Below are positions 18,401 through 26,271 of a stretch of 64,000 nucleotides of DNA, in pieces. Origin of the DNA: an uncultured Bacteroides sp. (GTDB taxonomy: Bacteria > Bacteroidota > Bacteroidia > Bacteroidales > Bacteroidaceae). The stretch covers positions 62,001 to 126,000 of the forward strand of contig CALUOO010000002.1 of the NCBI GenBank assembly GCA_944322345.1. The letters are read 5' to 3'. Both the position numbers and the translations under genes were made by a program. Numbering within the stretch: position 1 is the first letter of the stretch; each line of letters starts with the position of its first letter. The notes below the pieces were generated by a model. That model was given only the letters and a program-made list of their open reading frames with translations, was not told the DNA's origin and made no database searches.

Positions 18401-18591
18401 ACAACAACACTCTTCAACACCGTTTCGGCATTGGCACCACTATAACTGGCCGACACACTGACTGTAGGAGGTGCAATTTCGGGAAATTGTTCTACAGACA
18501 GTTGTGAAAGGCCAATGAATCCCAGAATCAGGATAAGCACGGAGATAACGCCGGCCAGAATGGGACGATCGATAAATGTTCTTATCTTCAT
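15442..18591 (-). CDS. RND multidrug efflux transporter, AcrB/HAE1 family
   Basis: A 1049-residue inner-membrane proton/drug antiporter of the hydrophobe/amphiphile efflux family, the normal length for AcrB. An N-terminal span (residues about 10-30) and two sets of transmembrane helices flank large periplasmic pore and docking domains. The proton-relay residues are present: the adjacent Asp pair in GTVVDDAIVVVEAV (near 405) and the Lys in LLSKTAILLTEYA (near 938). The gene lies 9 bp after the membrane-fusion gene and 6 bp before the outer-membrane factor. Substrates cannot be predicted. Confidence 0.95.
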   Translation of the reverse strand: MKIRTFIDRPILAGVISVLILILGFIGLSQLSVEQFPEIAPPTVSVSASYSGANAETVLKSVVVPLEEALNGVENMMYMTSTASNNGSARITVYFRQGTDPDMATVNVQNRIATAQGLLPAEVTKSGINVRKRQTSNIKQLAVYSPDDSFDEAFLTNYMKINIEPRLSRIAGVGEVNVFGYDYSMRIWLDPNKMQKYSLVPADITTVLDEQNVEAATGTLGAESENTFQYVLKYRGRYEQEVDYENLVIKSLPDGEVLRLKDVATIELGTRAYDYIGEVNGHPGCNIMIAQTSGSNANEIIEEIDRTVEEISKTLPKGIKIVDLMSTKDFLDASIKSVVKTLVEAIILVVLVVYVFLQSLRSTFIPALSIIVSLVGTFAFLYIAGFSLNMLTLFALVLVIGTVVDDAIVVVEAVQAKFDEGYKSSYLATIDAMDGITSALVTTTFVFMAVFIPVSFIGGTTGTFYTQFGLTMAAAVAISLLNALTLSPALCALIMTPHQTAEDGGKLSFSSRFHIAFDTAFHRLIMKYKVGVLFMLKRKWLSGVLLVVACVGFALLMMTTKTGLVPNEDMGTVFVDVRTSPGNSIHETRKVMQQVDSCLRTIPQVELYSNITGNSMLSGQGACNGMFTIRLKDWSERTDKEDAIDAVIQEIQHRTAFISSADIMPFTRPMIPGYGASSGFEVYVQDQKGGTTEDLLKYTRAFIDELNKHPEIGRATTSFDTKFPQYLVEVDAVRCKRNGVSPSDVLSTLSGYIGGNYASNMNRFSKLYRVMVQAPPEFRLDTESLNSMFVRNDEGEMSPISQYLKLTRVYGSEILTRFNLFSAIQVNGTAAAGYSSGQAIKVVQEVAAQTLPTGYGFEFGGMSREESGTGNTTTLVFIICVVFIYLILCALYESLFVPMAVILSVPFGLAGSFLFAKMFGLENNIYLQTGLIMLIGLLSKTAILLTEYASERRHHGMSIMQAAISAAQVRLRPILMTSLTMIFGMLPLMFATGVGANGNISIGVGTVGGMLIGTIALLFIVPPLFMVFQYLQEKLMPERKLPKIEKETN

Positions 18592-18600
18592 AGGATTCGG

Positions 18601-19719
18601 CTATTTTTGAGATTCAGAGGTTAGATTCGTATTCACAGTAATGCCTTCGCGCATCAGTCCTGCTCCTTCGGCAATGATTACGTCTCCTTCGGAAAGACCG
18701 GAAAGAACGATATGGTTTTGTCCGTCGTTGTATTTGTATACAGTAATAGGTGCCGATTGTGTTTTCCCGTCTACCACTTTCCATACGAACACGCGGTTCT
18801 GCAGTTCATAGGTGGCTGATTGCGGAATGGAAATGCAATTCTTATATTCGGTTGGAACGGAGATAACCCCACTTCCTCCGTTGCGCAATAAATGTCCTTC
18901 GTTGCCAAAGACAGCACGCAGACTGACTTTTCCGGTTCCTTCGTCTACTGTTCCACTGATGGCGTCAATGCGCCCTTCTTCTTTATAGGGTTTGCCGTTA
19001 CTCATTTGCAGTGATACAGCCGGCATCTTTTGGCATGCCTCTTCGAGCGATCCGTATTGTTGGATAAGGTCAATCATCTGATTCTCATCCATCGAGAAGT
19101 AGGCATAAATCTCTGCATCGTCCGATACGGTGACAAGCGGTTCTGTTATACTGCTGTTCACCAATGCACCCACACGATATGGAATCATGCTCGCCACGCC
19201 GTCTACCGGGCTTTTCACCTCTGTATATGACAGATCGTTCCGTGCGTTGGTCTCTGCTGCACGTGCCTGTGCCAAGGCGGCTTCTGCCTCGAGCAGCTGG
19301 TTACGGGCGGTCTGCCTGTCGAAATCGGACACTACTTTCTCTTTGTAAAGCGCCTCTTTACTGTCCGCAGTGAGGCGGGCTGTCTGTAGCTTCGCTTCGG
19401 CACTTTTTACGTTGGCTATTGCCGTTTCCAGAGCAGCTTTATAAGGAACCTGATCGATTACAAACAACACCTGTCCGCGGCGGACGATGTCACCTTCGTT
19501 GATACAGATTTTTGTGATGACACCACTCACCTGTGGCCGTATGTCTACCGATTGACGACCACGCAAGGTAGCAGGATAGGTTGATTGCAAGGTCTGGTTT
19601 CCCGTAGTTACGGTCAGTGTCTTGTACTTCTCGCCGGGTATCTCTTGTTTCTGTCCGCCACAGGCTGCAAATATGGGCAGACAGCATAGCATAAGATAAA
19701 TGCTTGTTTTCATATTCAT
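18601..19719 (-). CDS. RND efflux periplasmic adaptor (membrane fusion protein), AcrA family
   Basis: The periplasmic adaptor linking the RND transporter to its outer-membrane partner. I start it at ATG 19719 (MNMKTSIYLM; ATGs at 19725 and 19713 are alternatives). The frame upstream to 19923 crosses the divergent promoter region and is not coding. The signal ends in the lipobox FAACGG. A lipoyl/barrel-sandwich half (RPQVSGVITKICINEGDIVRRG), a helical hairpin and a second lipoyl half (YTEVKSPVDGVASMI) follow in the usual order. First gene of the efflux operon, divergent from a two-component system. Confidence 0.92.
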   Translation of the reverse strand: MNMKTSIYLMLCCLPIFAACGGQKQEIPGEKYKTLTVTTGNQTLQSTYPATLRGRQSVDIRPQVSGVITKICINEGDIVRRGQVLFVIDQVPYKAALETAIANVKSAEAKLQTARLTADSKEALYKEKVVSDFDRQTARNQLLEAEAALAQARAAETNARNDLSYTEVKSPVDGVASMIPYRVGALVNSSITEPLVTVSDDAEIYAYFSMDENQMIDLIQQYGSLEEACQKMPAVSLQMSNGKPYKEEGRIDAISGTVDEGTGKVSLRAVFGNEGHLLRNGGSGVISVPTEYKNCISIPQSATYELQNRVFVWKVVDGKTQSAPITVYKYNDGQNHIVLSGLSEGDVIIAEGAGLMREGITVNTNLTSESQK

Positions 19720-19779
19720 AATCATTATGTTTTTTGTAGTAGTTTGTCTCGGATAGCGGAGACTGAATACCTCTCTGCG

Positions 19780-19787
19780 CAAACTTA
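19780..19787 (-). promoter_or_regulatory. Probable efflux operon promoter, -7 box
   Basis: TAAGTTTG on the minus strand fits TAnnTTTG and lies about 60 bp before the adaptor start. No TTG at the standard upstream spacing was found, so an activator may be needed; this is inference. Confidence 0.45.
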
Positions 19788-19884
19788 CACAGAAGAAAGC
19801 GGAAAAAAGAAGGTGTGGTGACGAACCGGTCAAATGTGGTGATGAAGGGCTGGAGATTATGTCTGGTCTCTCTGCAAAATGTCG

Positions 19885-19892
19885 TATCTTTG
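19885..19892 (+). promoter_or_regulatory. Probable lytS-like gene promoter, -7 box
   Basis: TATCTTTG matches the Bacteroides -7 consensus, ending 20 bp before the start codon at 19913. It lies about 100 bp from the oppositely oriented efflux -7 box, so the two operons share one control region. Confidence 0.55.
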
Positions 19893-19912
19893 CTATTGGA
19901 AATGTGATTAAA

Positions 19913-20920
19913 ATGAAAAACAATCGAATAGCACTCTACATCGACCTCTTGTTCTGTCTGGTCATCATGCCATTGGCTATTATGCTACTGCCGGTAGACC
20001 GTTGGATTACAACCAATACAGCTTTTCTGCTGACGCTTATAGCCTATGTCTATGTCCTTTATTTTGTTTATCGCCGTGTGTGCCTTCCTAAGTTGTTTAT
20101 GCAAAAGAAGTATTTGCACATAGTTCTGCTGATGTGTATACTGGTGGCGGTGACAGGACTGCTCACTCACTTTCCGATGCCTGCAGAAGGCATTACGGAT
20201 GATGTCCGGCAGATGAGAGCACGGTTGAATATGCGTACACAGACCATCTGGTTTTTCTTTCTGGTAGTCACAGGGTTCTCGCTGGCTATCGAACTGACTT
20301 TCGAGCTTTTCCGTCAGATTCTTTCCCGGCAGGCAGTAGAAGCAGAAAAGAATAAGGCTGAGCTGGCTCTCTATAAGGCACAGATCAATCCTCATTTCCT
20401 TTTCAATACGCTCAATACTCTTTACGCACTTGTACTGTCCGGATCGGAAAAGACAGAATCTGCATTTGTCAAATTTTCCAATATACTTCGGTATATGTAT
20501 GCACAGACCAACTCGGAAACAATTCCTATCGGACAGGAAATAGAGTATATTCGTCAATATGTCGATCTGCAGTCGCTCCGGCTTAACCGGCATACCCATA
20601 TCGAGCTGGATATTAAAACCGATAACGACCAGACACCTATTCCTCCTATGATACTTATTACCTTTGTAGAAAATGCTTTCAAATACGGAACGTCTCCTGA
20701 AACTGACTGTTCCATCCGTATTTTGATTCATCTAGATAAAGGACGTCTTTGCTTTGAAACGGAAAATGCTATCATGCGCAGCCACGAAGAGGGACGGCCG
20801 GCAATAGGTATTGCCAACTGCCGCAAACGTCTCGAGCTGCTTTACCACAACCGTTACGAACTGCAAACCGGAAGTCAGGGAAATCTGTATAAAACGAATT
20901 TAACTGTCCAACTACAATGA
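19913..20920 (+). CDS. LytS-type sensor histidine kinase
   Basis: A membrane histidine kinase of the LytS/YehU class (His_kinase family). I choose ATG 19913 (MKNNRIALYI), 335 residues, because the longer frame from 19859 would begin upstream of the -7 box. Four transmembrane segments (roughly residues 8-28, 35-55, 68-88 and 110-135) are followed by the phospho-acceptor box QINPHFLFNTLN with its His near residue 160. A GHKL ATPase domain follows (PPMILITFVENAFKYG). The stop overlaps the next gene in ATGA. No separate sensor domain is present, so the membrane part probably senses the signal. Confidence 0.9.
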   Translation: MKNNRIALYIDLLFCLVIMPLAIMLLPVDRWITTNTAFLLTLIAYVYVLYFVYRRVCLPKLFMQKKYLHIVLLMCILVAVTGLLTHFPMPAEGITDDVRQMRARLNMRTQTIWFFFLVVTGFSLAIELTFELFRQILSRQAVEAEKNKAELALYKAQINPHFLFNTLNTLYALVLSGSEKTESAFVKFSNILRYMYAQTNSETIPIGQEIEYIRQYVDLQSLRLNRHTHIELDIKTDNDQTPIPPMILITFVENAFKYGTSPETDCSIRILIHLDKGRLCFETENAIMRSHEEGRPAIGIANCRKRLELLYHNRYELQTGSQGNLYKTNLTVQLQ

Positions 20921-21618
20921 AAACAATTTCCTGTATAGCCATAGACGACGAACCGATGGCACTGCTTGTTATCGAACAGTTCTGCCGGCGTAAGGGTGGC
21001 ATGGAACTGACTACCTTTAGTGAACCCCATGCTGGACTCGAAGAAATACGGCGCCGAAAACCAGATCTTGTGTTTCTTGATATTCAGATGAACAGCATCA
21101 GTGGTTTGGAGATAGCAGATATTCTGCCACACGAGTGCTGCTTTATTTTTACTACCGCTCATGCGCAGTATGCTCTCGAGGGATTCAACCTCGATGCTGT
21201 CGATTTTCTGCATAAGCCCTTTGCCTACGAGAGGTTTGAAATAGCTGTGGACAAGGCATTGAGACGTATCGGAACGACACGCAGTACGACACTTCCCGAG
21301 TGTCTGGTCGTGAAACAGGAATACACCAATGTCAGCATACCTTTGAATGATATTCTTTACATTGAGGCATTGGGCAACTATGTGAAAATTGTACGTATAT
21401 CAGGCGGACATGTACTGACACGCTCCAATTTGAAGTCTATAGCCAATATGTTGCCCGATGAGGCTTTCTTACGTATTCACCGTTCGTATATAATAGCAGT
21501 TGGCAAAGTGGAGAGATTTACCCGAAATTATGTGAAGTTGAAGGGGCGGGATGAGCAGTTACCGGTAGGAACATGCTATATCACAGCATTAGACCGTTTA
21601 GAAAACAATATGCGGTAG
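20917..21618 (+). CDS. LytTR-family response regulator
   Basis: A 233-residue partner of the preceding kinase. The receiver domain has the acidic pair in AIDDEP, the phosphorylated Asp near 54 (LVFLDIQM), the Thr in FTTAHA and the Lys in LHKPF. A LytTR DNA-binding domain fills residues about 130-230 (DILYIEALGNYVKI, FLRIHRSYI). Translationally coupled to the kinase through ATGA. Because the pair is divergent from the RND efflux operon, control of that pump is a reasonable inference, but direct repeats for LytTR binding were not identified. Confidence 0.9.
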   Translation: MKTISCIAIDDEPMALLVIEQFCRRKGGMELTTFSEPHAGLEEIRRRKPDLVFLDIQMNSISGLEIADILPHECCFIFTTAHAQYALEGFNLDAVDFLHKPFAYERFEIAVDKALRRIGTTRSTTLPECLVVKQEYTNVSIPLNDILYIEALGNYVKIVRISGGHVLTRSNLKSIANMLPDEAFLRIHRSYIIAVGKVERFTRNYVKLKGRDEQLPVGTCYITALDRLENNMR

Positions 21619-21693
21619 GAGGAATATGCTTTTCGATTGGGAGTGTTTGGGGGCAGAAAGCCTTGAATATTGATGAGAGACCTCAATATAATG

Positions 21694-21740
21694 ACAGACT
21701 CCACAGACTGACAATTACGCCGTCAGTCTGTGGAGTCTGT
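21694..21740. terminator. Perfect 19-bp inverted repeat between convergent genes
   Basis: Arms ACAGACTCCACAGACTGAC (21694-21712) and its exact complement (21722-21740) are separated by a 9-nt loop. It lies between the response-regulator stop (21618) and the end of the GH65 gene (21797), so it probably ends transcription from both sides. The T tract on either side is weak. Confidence 0.65.
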
Positions 21741-21796
21741 GTTTGCTCACAATACGCTATCATCTGTATTCACACAGACAGTAGCATGAAAATGGT

Positions 21797-23803
21797 TTAG
21801 CGTTGTTCACGTGTAAATGTTTTCCGCTCAGGTCCTACTCCCGTTACGGTTACTTTCTTCCAATGCTTAGGCAGTGAAGAAGATACTTGTTTCACTCCTT
21901 GGTCTGTAATCTCCAGACCACAGAATCCGTTGATCACTGTTTGCAGCAATCCTCCGGCTCCGGTCATAAAGTCCGGATTGCTTCCTCCTGCGCTTTCTGC
22001 CAGCACTCCGAACGGTGGCAGTTGATTGGGTCGTACTGCCTGTAAAAACAACTCATATGCTTTGTCTCCTTCTCCAAGACGTGCGTGTTGTGTCGCCAGT
22101 GCAGAGAATGACATGGTGGGGCCTCCTTTGTCGATCTTACCTTCATAGTATGCCAGATCCTTGCGTATTGTTTCAGGGTCAGTAATGATTCCCAGCGGAT
22201 AAGCCAGCAGGTTGGCATCGGCCTGTTTGATCACTCTGCCGTCATATCCTTCGTATTCCAGAGTGATGCCTTCTTCAGAGCGGGGAATGCGCAACCCATC
22301 GGCAACTTCTTTCCAGACAGCCGGAGCTTTTTCTCCGCAGATGGCAGCAGCTTTGGTTGCATTCCGTAGTGCCAGCATTGCCGCGCCATTGGTAAATGCA
22401 TTGTCGTCTACGTTGATGGCATACTCGTCGGGGCAGACTACATTGCGGATGGAATAACTTCCGTCTTCGTTCTTGTCTACACGGCTGACACAGAATGCTG
22501 CTACTTCTTTCAGCAGCGGATAGCCTTCTGTTTCCAGCCAATGGCGGTCTTTGCTCATGCAGTAGTAGTTCCACACAGCAATGGCTACATCGGGAGTGAT
22601 ATGGTGTTCGAAGGCACCTGTCATAGCCCATGTGGGGCAGGCTTCTTCGCCTGTATCGTCACTTTCCCATGGGAACATTGCTCCTTGAAAGCCATAAGCT
22701 TGTGCCTTTTTGCGCGCACCGTCCAGACGGTCGATACGGTAATCCATCATGGAACGGGCTATCCCCTGATTCAGGAACAGCATAGGTGGATACATCCAGA
22801 GCTCTGTATCCCAGAATATATGACCATTATATCCTTGAGAAGAAAGCCCGAACGGAGGAATGCTGAGGCGGCTGTTTTCGCGGGCGCTTGAATAGAGGTC
22901 GTACAATGCTAGACGAACAACTCGCTGTGCTTCTTCGTCTCCTTCAATCTGGATGTCACCTTTCCACATCTCTGCCCAATGTCTGCGGTGCAGTTCCATC
23001 AGGCGATCCACACCTTCGCACATAGCGTAAGACACTTCACGGTCGGATTCGTTTTGGGGATCGATAAAATCGCGGCTTGTACATACTGCTCCAATCAGAG
23101 CAAACGAGAAATCTTCTCCCTTTTTCAGTGATATGGTAAAGCGGTTGGTGTTGTCATGCTGCTGCAAATCTACGTCTTTCATATCTCCGAACAGGAAAGA
23201 AGCCGAAGCCGAAACCAATACTCCCCGATGCTTTGAACTGGCGCTTCGGCGTGCTATGTTCATTTGTAATCCGTTGACATTCATGTTCAGCAGATTACTT
23301 TTTTCTTCTTTATACTCGTCTGTTACGGCAATCGGGTTTTTCACATTCAGGTTCATATCCTCCAGTGCATGGACTTTGACCCGTATCAGTCCCGCATGAG
23401 GCATGTGTCTCAATGCGCAGATTCGATACTCTATTTTTGCTTTTTGGGCTGCCACAAACTGTGTGCTCATTACGGCTTCTTTCATGTTCAGCTCTTGTTC
23501 CCATTCAGAAACCTGCCGTCCATTGATTGGCAGACCGTCAATTTCTACTTGTAGCCCGTAGGGGTTGATGCCTCTTAATACTTTGCTGACCTCTTCGGAG
23601 TCGAACACATGATTCAGTATTACGTGGCGAATGGCAAATGGCTCTTTTTCCGGCAGTATGCCAATGCCGCCGTTACCCATTGCTACTCCGAAATATCTTT
23701 CCTGTCCGTAGTCGGTAGTACGTATCGTCCACGATGGATCGTCGGTTGCTTTAGCTACCGATAATGTACACAGGAACATAAAAAATACAATCCATTTCTT
23801 CAT
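21797..23803 (-). CDS. Secreted glycoside hydrolase family 65 enzyme
   Basis: A 668-residue protein with a signal peptide (about 1-19) and an (alpha/alpha)6 catalytic domain of GH65. Hallmarks are HIFWDTELWMYP near residue 333 and PDEYAINVDDNAFTNGA near 459; the Glu of PDEY is the general acid position of the family. GH65 contains cytosolic phosphorylases for trehalose, kojibiose or maltose, and also hydrolases. Export to the periplasm makes a phosphorylase unlikely, so I favour an alpha-glucoside hydrolase (for example kojibiose- or trehalose-cleaving). It stands alone, without a transporter. Confidence 0.85.
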   Translation of the reverse strand: MKKWIVFFMFLCTLSVAKATDDPSWTIRTTDYGQERYFGVAMGNGGIGILPEKEPFAIRHVILNHVFDSEEVSKVLRGINPYGLQVEIDGLPINGRQVSEWEQELNMKEAVMSTQFVAAQKAKIEYRICALRHMPHAGLIRVKVHALEDMNLNVKNPIAVTDEYKEEKSNLLNMNVNGLQMNIARRSASSKHRGVLVSASASFLFGDMKDVDLQQHDNTNRFTISLKKGEDFSFALIGAVCTSRDFIDPQNESDREVSYAMCEGVDRLMELHRRHWAEMWKGDIQIEGDEEAQRVVRLALYDLYSSARENSRLSIPPFGLSSQGYNGHIFWDTELWMYPPMLFLNQGIARSMMDYRIDRLDGARKKAQAYGFQGAMFPWESDDTGEEACPTWAMTGAFEHHITPDVAIAVWNYYCMSKDRHWLETEGYPLLKEVAAFCVSRVDKNEDGSYSIRNVVCPDEYAINVDDNAFTNGAAMLALRNATKAAAICGEKAPAVWKEVADGLRIPRSEEGITLEYEGYDGRVIKQADANLLAYPLGIITDPETIRKDLAYYEGKIDKGGPTMSFSALATQHARLGEGDKAYELFLQAVRPNQLPPFGVLAESAGGSNPDFMTGAGGLLQTVINGFCGLEITDQGVKQVSSSLPKHWKKVTVTGVGPERKTFTREQR

Positions 23804-23927
23804 ATTTATATCGAATTTTTAGGTTTCTTATTTATCATTGGAAATTAACAGATTAATTGGCTGAAAAGGTTGTAGAAACGTAACATTTCCTTTTTAGTTT
23901 AGGGGTAGTGATTCTTTTTTATCCGTG

Positions 23928-23935
23928 CAAAGCTA
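23928..23935 (-). promoter_or_regulatory. Probable GH65 promoter, -7 box
   Basis: TAGCTTTG on the minus strand fits TAnnTTTG, 125 bp before the GH65 start. No TTG at the standard distance was seen. Confidence 0.4.
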
Positions 23936-23957
23936 TAAAAAATAGTCGGTTTACAGG

Positions 23958-23987
23958 TTTGGTGACAAACTCTTTTTCTTACATTTG
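23958..23987 (+). promoter_or_regulatory. Promoter of the SpmA/SpmB-type gene
   Basis: TTTG (23958-23961), an 18-bp spacer and TACATTTG (23980-23987) form a Bacteroides-type promoter. The transcript would start near 23994, giving a leader of about 135 nt that ends in the octamer repeat. Confidence 0.6.
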
Positions 23988-24063
23988 TACGGATTAAAAG
24001 CGATAAATAACTGATTATTCATAAAGACAACGAACGGAAAATACTTTTCTTCTTGTCCACCTG

Positions 24064-24127
24064 TAAACTCATAAACTTAAAAACTTATAAACTTAAAAAC
24101 TTATAAACTCATAAACTCATAAACTCA
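24064..24127 (+). repeat. Octanucleotide microsatellite, 8 copies, before a start codon
   Basis: Eight exact-length 8-bp units of the form (T/A)AAACT(C/T)A run from 24064 to 24127, one base before the ATG at 24129. The repeat occupies the place of a ribosome-binding site. The same octamer precedes hmuU. Confidence 0.92.
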
Positions 24128-24128
24128 C

Positions 24129-25361
24129 ATGGTACTGAACTACATTTGGGTTGCTTTCTTTTTGGTTGCTTTCCTGACAGCCCTTGCCAAGCTGCTGTTT
24201 GGTGGCGATACAGAGATATTCACAGCTATAATGAATTCCACTTTCGATTCGTCGAAGAGTGCTTTTGAAATTTCACTGGGGCTTACCGGAGTATTGGCAC
24301 TTTGGCTGGGAATTCTGAAGATTGGCGAACGTAGCGGACTGATCAATTCATTGGCAAGCTTTCTGAGCCCGGTCTTATGCCGCCTGTTTCCTGATATTCC
24401 GAAAGGACATCCGGCGTTAGGTTCTATTTTTATGAACATGTCTGCCAATATGTTGGGACTTGACAATGCTGCCACGCCTATGGGGCTGAAAGCAATGAAA
24501 GAGTTGCAGGAACTGAATCCGAAGAAGGATACGGCATCCAATCCTATGATTATGTTTCTGGTGATCAATACCTCGGGGCTTGTTATTATACCTATCAGCA
24601 TCATGGTTTATCGTGCACAGTTGGGGGCGACGCAGCCCACAGATGTATTCATCCCGATTTTGTTGAGTACCTTCGTCTCTACATTGGTGGGAGTCATTGC
24701 CGTCAGCATTGCTCAGCGGATCAATCTTATCAATCGGCCGATACTTCTGCTGATGGGATGCATCTGTCTGTTCTTTTCCGGACTCATCTGGCTGTTCCTG
24801 CATATTTCGCGCGAAGAGATGGGAACTTATTCTACCCTGATAGCCAATATCATTCTGTTTGGAGTCATCCTGTTGTTCATCCTGACGGGAGTTCGGAAAA
24901 AAATCAATGTTTACGATGCTTTTGTCGAAGGAGCAAAAGAAGGATTCACAACGGCTGTCCGCATCATCCCCTATCTGGTAGCTTTTTTGGTAGGGATAGC
25001 CGTATTCCGTACTTCAGGAGCTATGGATTATCTGGTGGGAGGCATCGGTTATATAGTAGGTTTATGCGGGCTGGACACCTCTTTTGTGGGAGCGTTGCCT
25101 ACGGCGCTTATGAAGTCGCTCAGTGGAAGCGGGGCAAACGGACTGATGATCGACACCATGAAAGAAATGGGTGCCGATTCTTTTGTGGGACGTATGAGCT
25201 GTGTGGTGCGAGGTGCTTCGGATACAACATTCTATATTCTGGCAGTTTATTTCGGGAGTGTGGGCATTACCAAAACCCGTAATGCTGTCTCCTGCGGACT
25301 GATTGCCGATTTCTCGGGAATCGTAGCTGCCATTTTTGTGAGTTATCTCTTCTTTGGTTAG
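24129..25361 (+). CDS. SpmA-SpmB fusion-type nucleoside-recognition membrane protein
   Basis: A 410-residue polytopic membrane protein in which the N-terminal half resembles spore maturation protein SpmA (NMSANMLGLDNAATPMGLKA, residues about 98-117). The C-terminal half resembles SpmB (FVEGAKEGFTTAVRIIPYLV and GSGANGLMIDTMKEMGADSFVG). Both halves belong to the nucleoside-recognition/Gate superfamily. Bacteroides does not sporulate, so the historical name is misleading; the substrate is unknown. About ten membrane spans are visible. The start codon follows an 8-bp microsatellite instead of a Shine-Dalgarno sequence. Its stop lies one base from the stop of the convergent protease gene. Confidence 0.88.
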   Translation: MVLNYIWVAFFLVAFLTALAKLLFGGDTEIFTAIMNSTFDSSKSAFEISLGLTGVLALWLGILKIGERSGLINSLASFLSPVLCRLFPDIPKGHPALGSIFMNMSANMLGLDNAATPMGLKAMKELQELNPKKDTASNPMIMFLVINTSGLVIIPISIMVYRAQLGATQPTDVFIPILLSTFVSTLVGVIAVSIAQRINLINRPILLLMGCICLFFSGLIWLFLHISREEMGTYSTLIANIILFGVILLFILTGVRKKINVYDAFVEGAKEGFTTAVRIIPYLVAFLVGIAVFRTSGAMDYLVGGIGYIVGLCGLDTSFVGALPTALMKSLSGSGANGLMIDTMKEMGADSFVGRMSCVVRGASDTTFYILAVYFGSVGITKTRNAVSCGLIADFSGIVAAIFVSYLFFG

Positions 25362-25362
25362 C

Positions 25363-26148
25363 TCATTCCTTGTCTACTTCCAATAGTGCCAATGCATCGT
25401 TGGCATACAACATGGCATATTGATAAGGTATATATCCGTATCCCTTGTCTCCCCACGATTCTCCGTATGAGTTTTTGAAAATCAGGTATCCGCCTCCGGG
25501 CTTGGTAGTATCAGTCTGATAGCCTACAATCAGGACGCTGTGTCCGTCGAACACTTCTTCTCTTGCAGGTATAGGCAATTCTCCATGCTTCGAAAATCCA
25601 TTGTCCTGTTTGGGCCATTGAAAACCAATCACTACAGGGTGGTTCTTATCCAATAACTGCTGTATCTGCTGTAGTTGCTCTGCAGTGATGCCCGTATTGG
25701 GATCCCACTGCTTTATCCATACCTGTTTCCCGGTCTTGCGGGCTGCTGCTTCTTGTCTGGCTGCTTCCGATGGTTCGTTCTTTTCGGAAAAGCGTGTGGC
25801 ATATGGCATGTAATCGTCTGCACAAATTCCATATTTCGACATTCCGTCTATGGCATAGTGGAAGAATGATCCGTCGGCCGCTACTCCCTCCACTTGGTTG
25901 GCTGCCCAGTTAAGGTATTCTACGGATAAAGGAGTGGCATCATTCAGCACGTTGGCCCTTTCAAATTCAATCAGTCCTGTTACGGCAAAAACCGAACACG
26001 TTCCCCGACCTCCCTGATTCTTTACCGTGATGCCATATTTGTCGAATAGCGGACGGAGGTCTTTCCCTTGTGCCCGTCCTTCAATGTTAAACAGTGAGGC
26101 GAAAGCACATGCGATTATGAAAGATGCATTGAAACCAATTTTTTTCAT
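25363..26148 (-). CDS. Secreted papain-like (family C1) cysteine protease
   Basis: A 261-residue protease starting at ATG 26148 (MKKIGFNASF), followed by a signal peptide ending near IEGRAQG. The open frame to 26268 is extended by upstream sequence that contains the promoter. The catalytic set of clan CA is complete: Gln and Cys in NQGGRGTCSVFAVTG (Cys near residue 48), His in FDGHSVLIVGYQ (near 202) and Asn in FKNSYGESWGDKG (near 224). There is almost no pro-region, unlike classical papains. It faces the SpmA/B-type gene and is divergent from a SusC/SusD operon. Substrate unknown; related Bacteroidales enzymes include bleomycin-hydrolase-like and surface C1 proteases. Confidence 0.87.
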   Translation of the reverse strand: MKKIGFNASFIIACAFASLFNIEGRAQGKDLRPLFDKYGITVKNQGGRGTCSVFAVTGLIEFERANVLNDATPLSVEYLNWAANQVEGVAADGSFFHYAIDGMSKYGICADDYMPYATRFSEKNEPSEAARQEAAARKTGKQVWIKQWDPNTGITAEQLQQIQQLLDKNHPVVIGFQWPKQDNGFSKHGELPIPAREEVFDGHSVLIVGYQTDTTKPGGGYLIFKNSYGESWGDKGYGYIPYQYAMLYANDALALLEVDKE

Positions 26149-26174
26149 AAGTTTTATGTTTTTCTGACTGACTC

Positions 26175-26182
26175 CAAATGTA
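26175..26182 (-). promoter_or_regulatory. Probable C1 protease promoter, -7 box
   Basis: TACATTTG on the minus strand matches TAnnTTTG, 27 bp before the start at 26148. A -33 element was not evident. Confidence 0.5.
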
Positions 26183-26271
26183 AACATACAAAATGTTATG
26201 TGACTTTTAATCATAGATCGTTTAACATTTAAATTTCTTGTTTTAATGATTATTTTCTTTTGTTGCAATTG

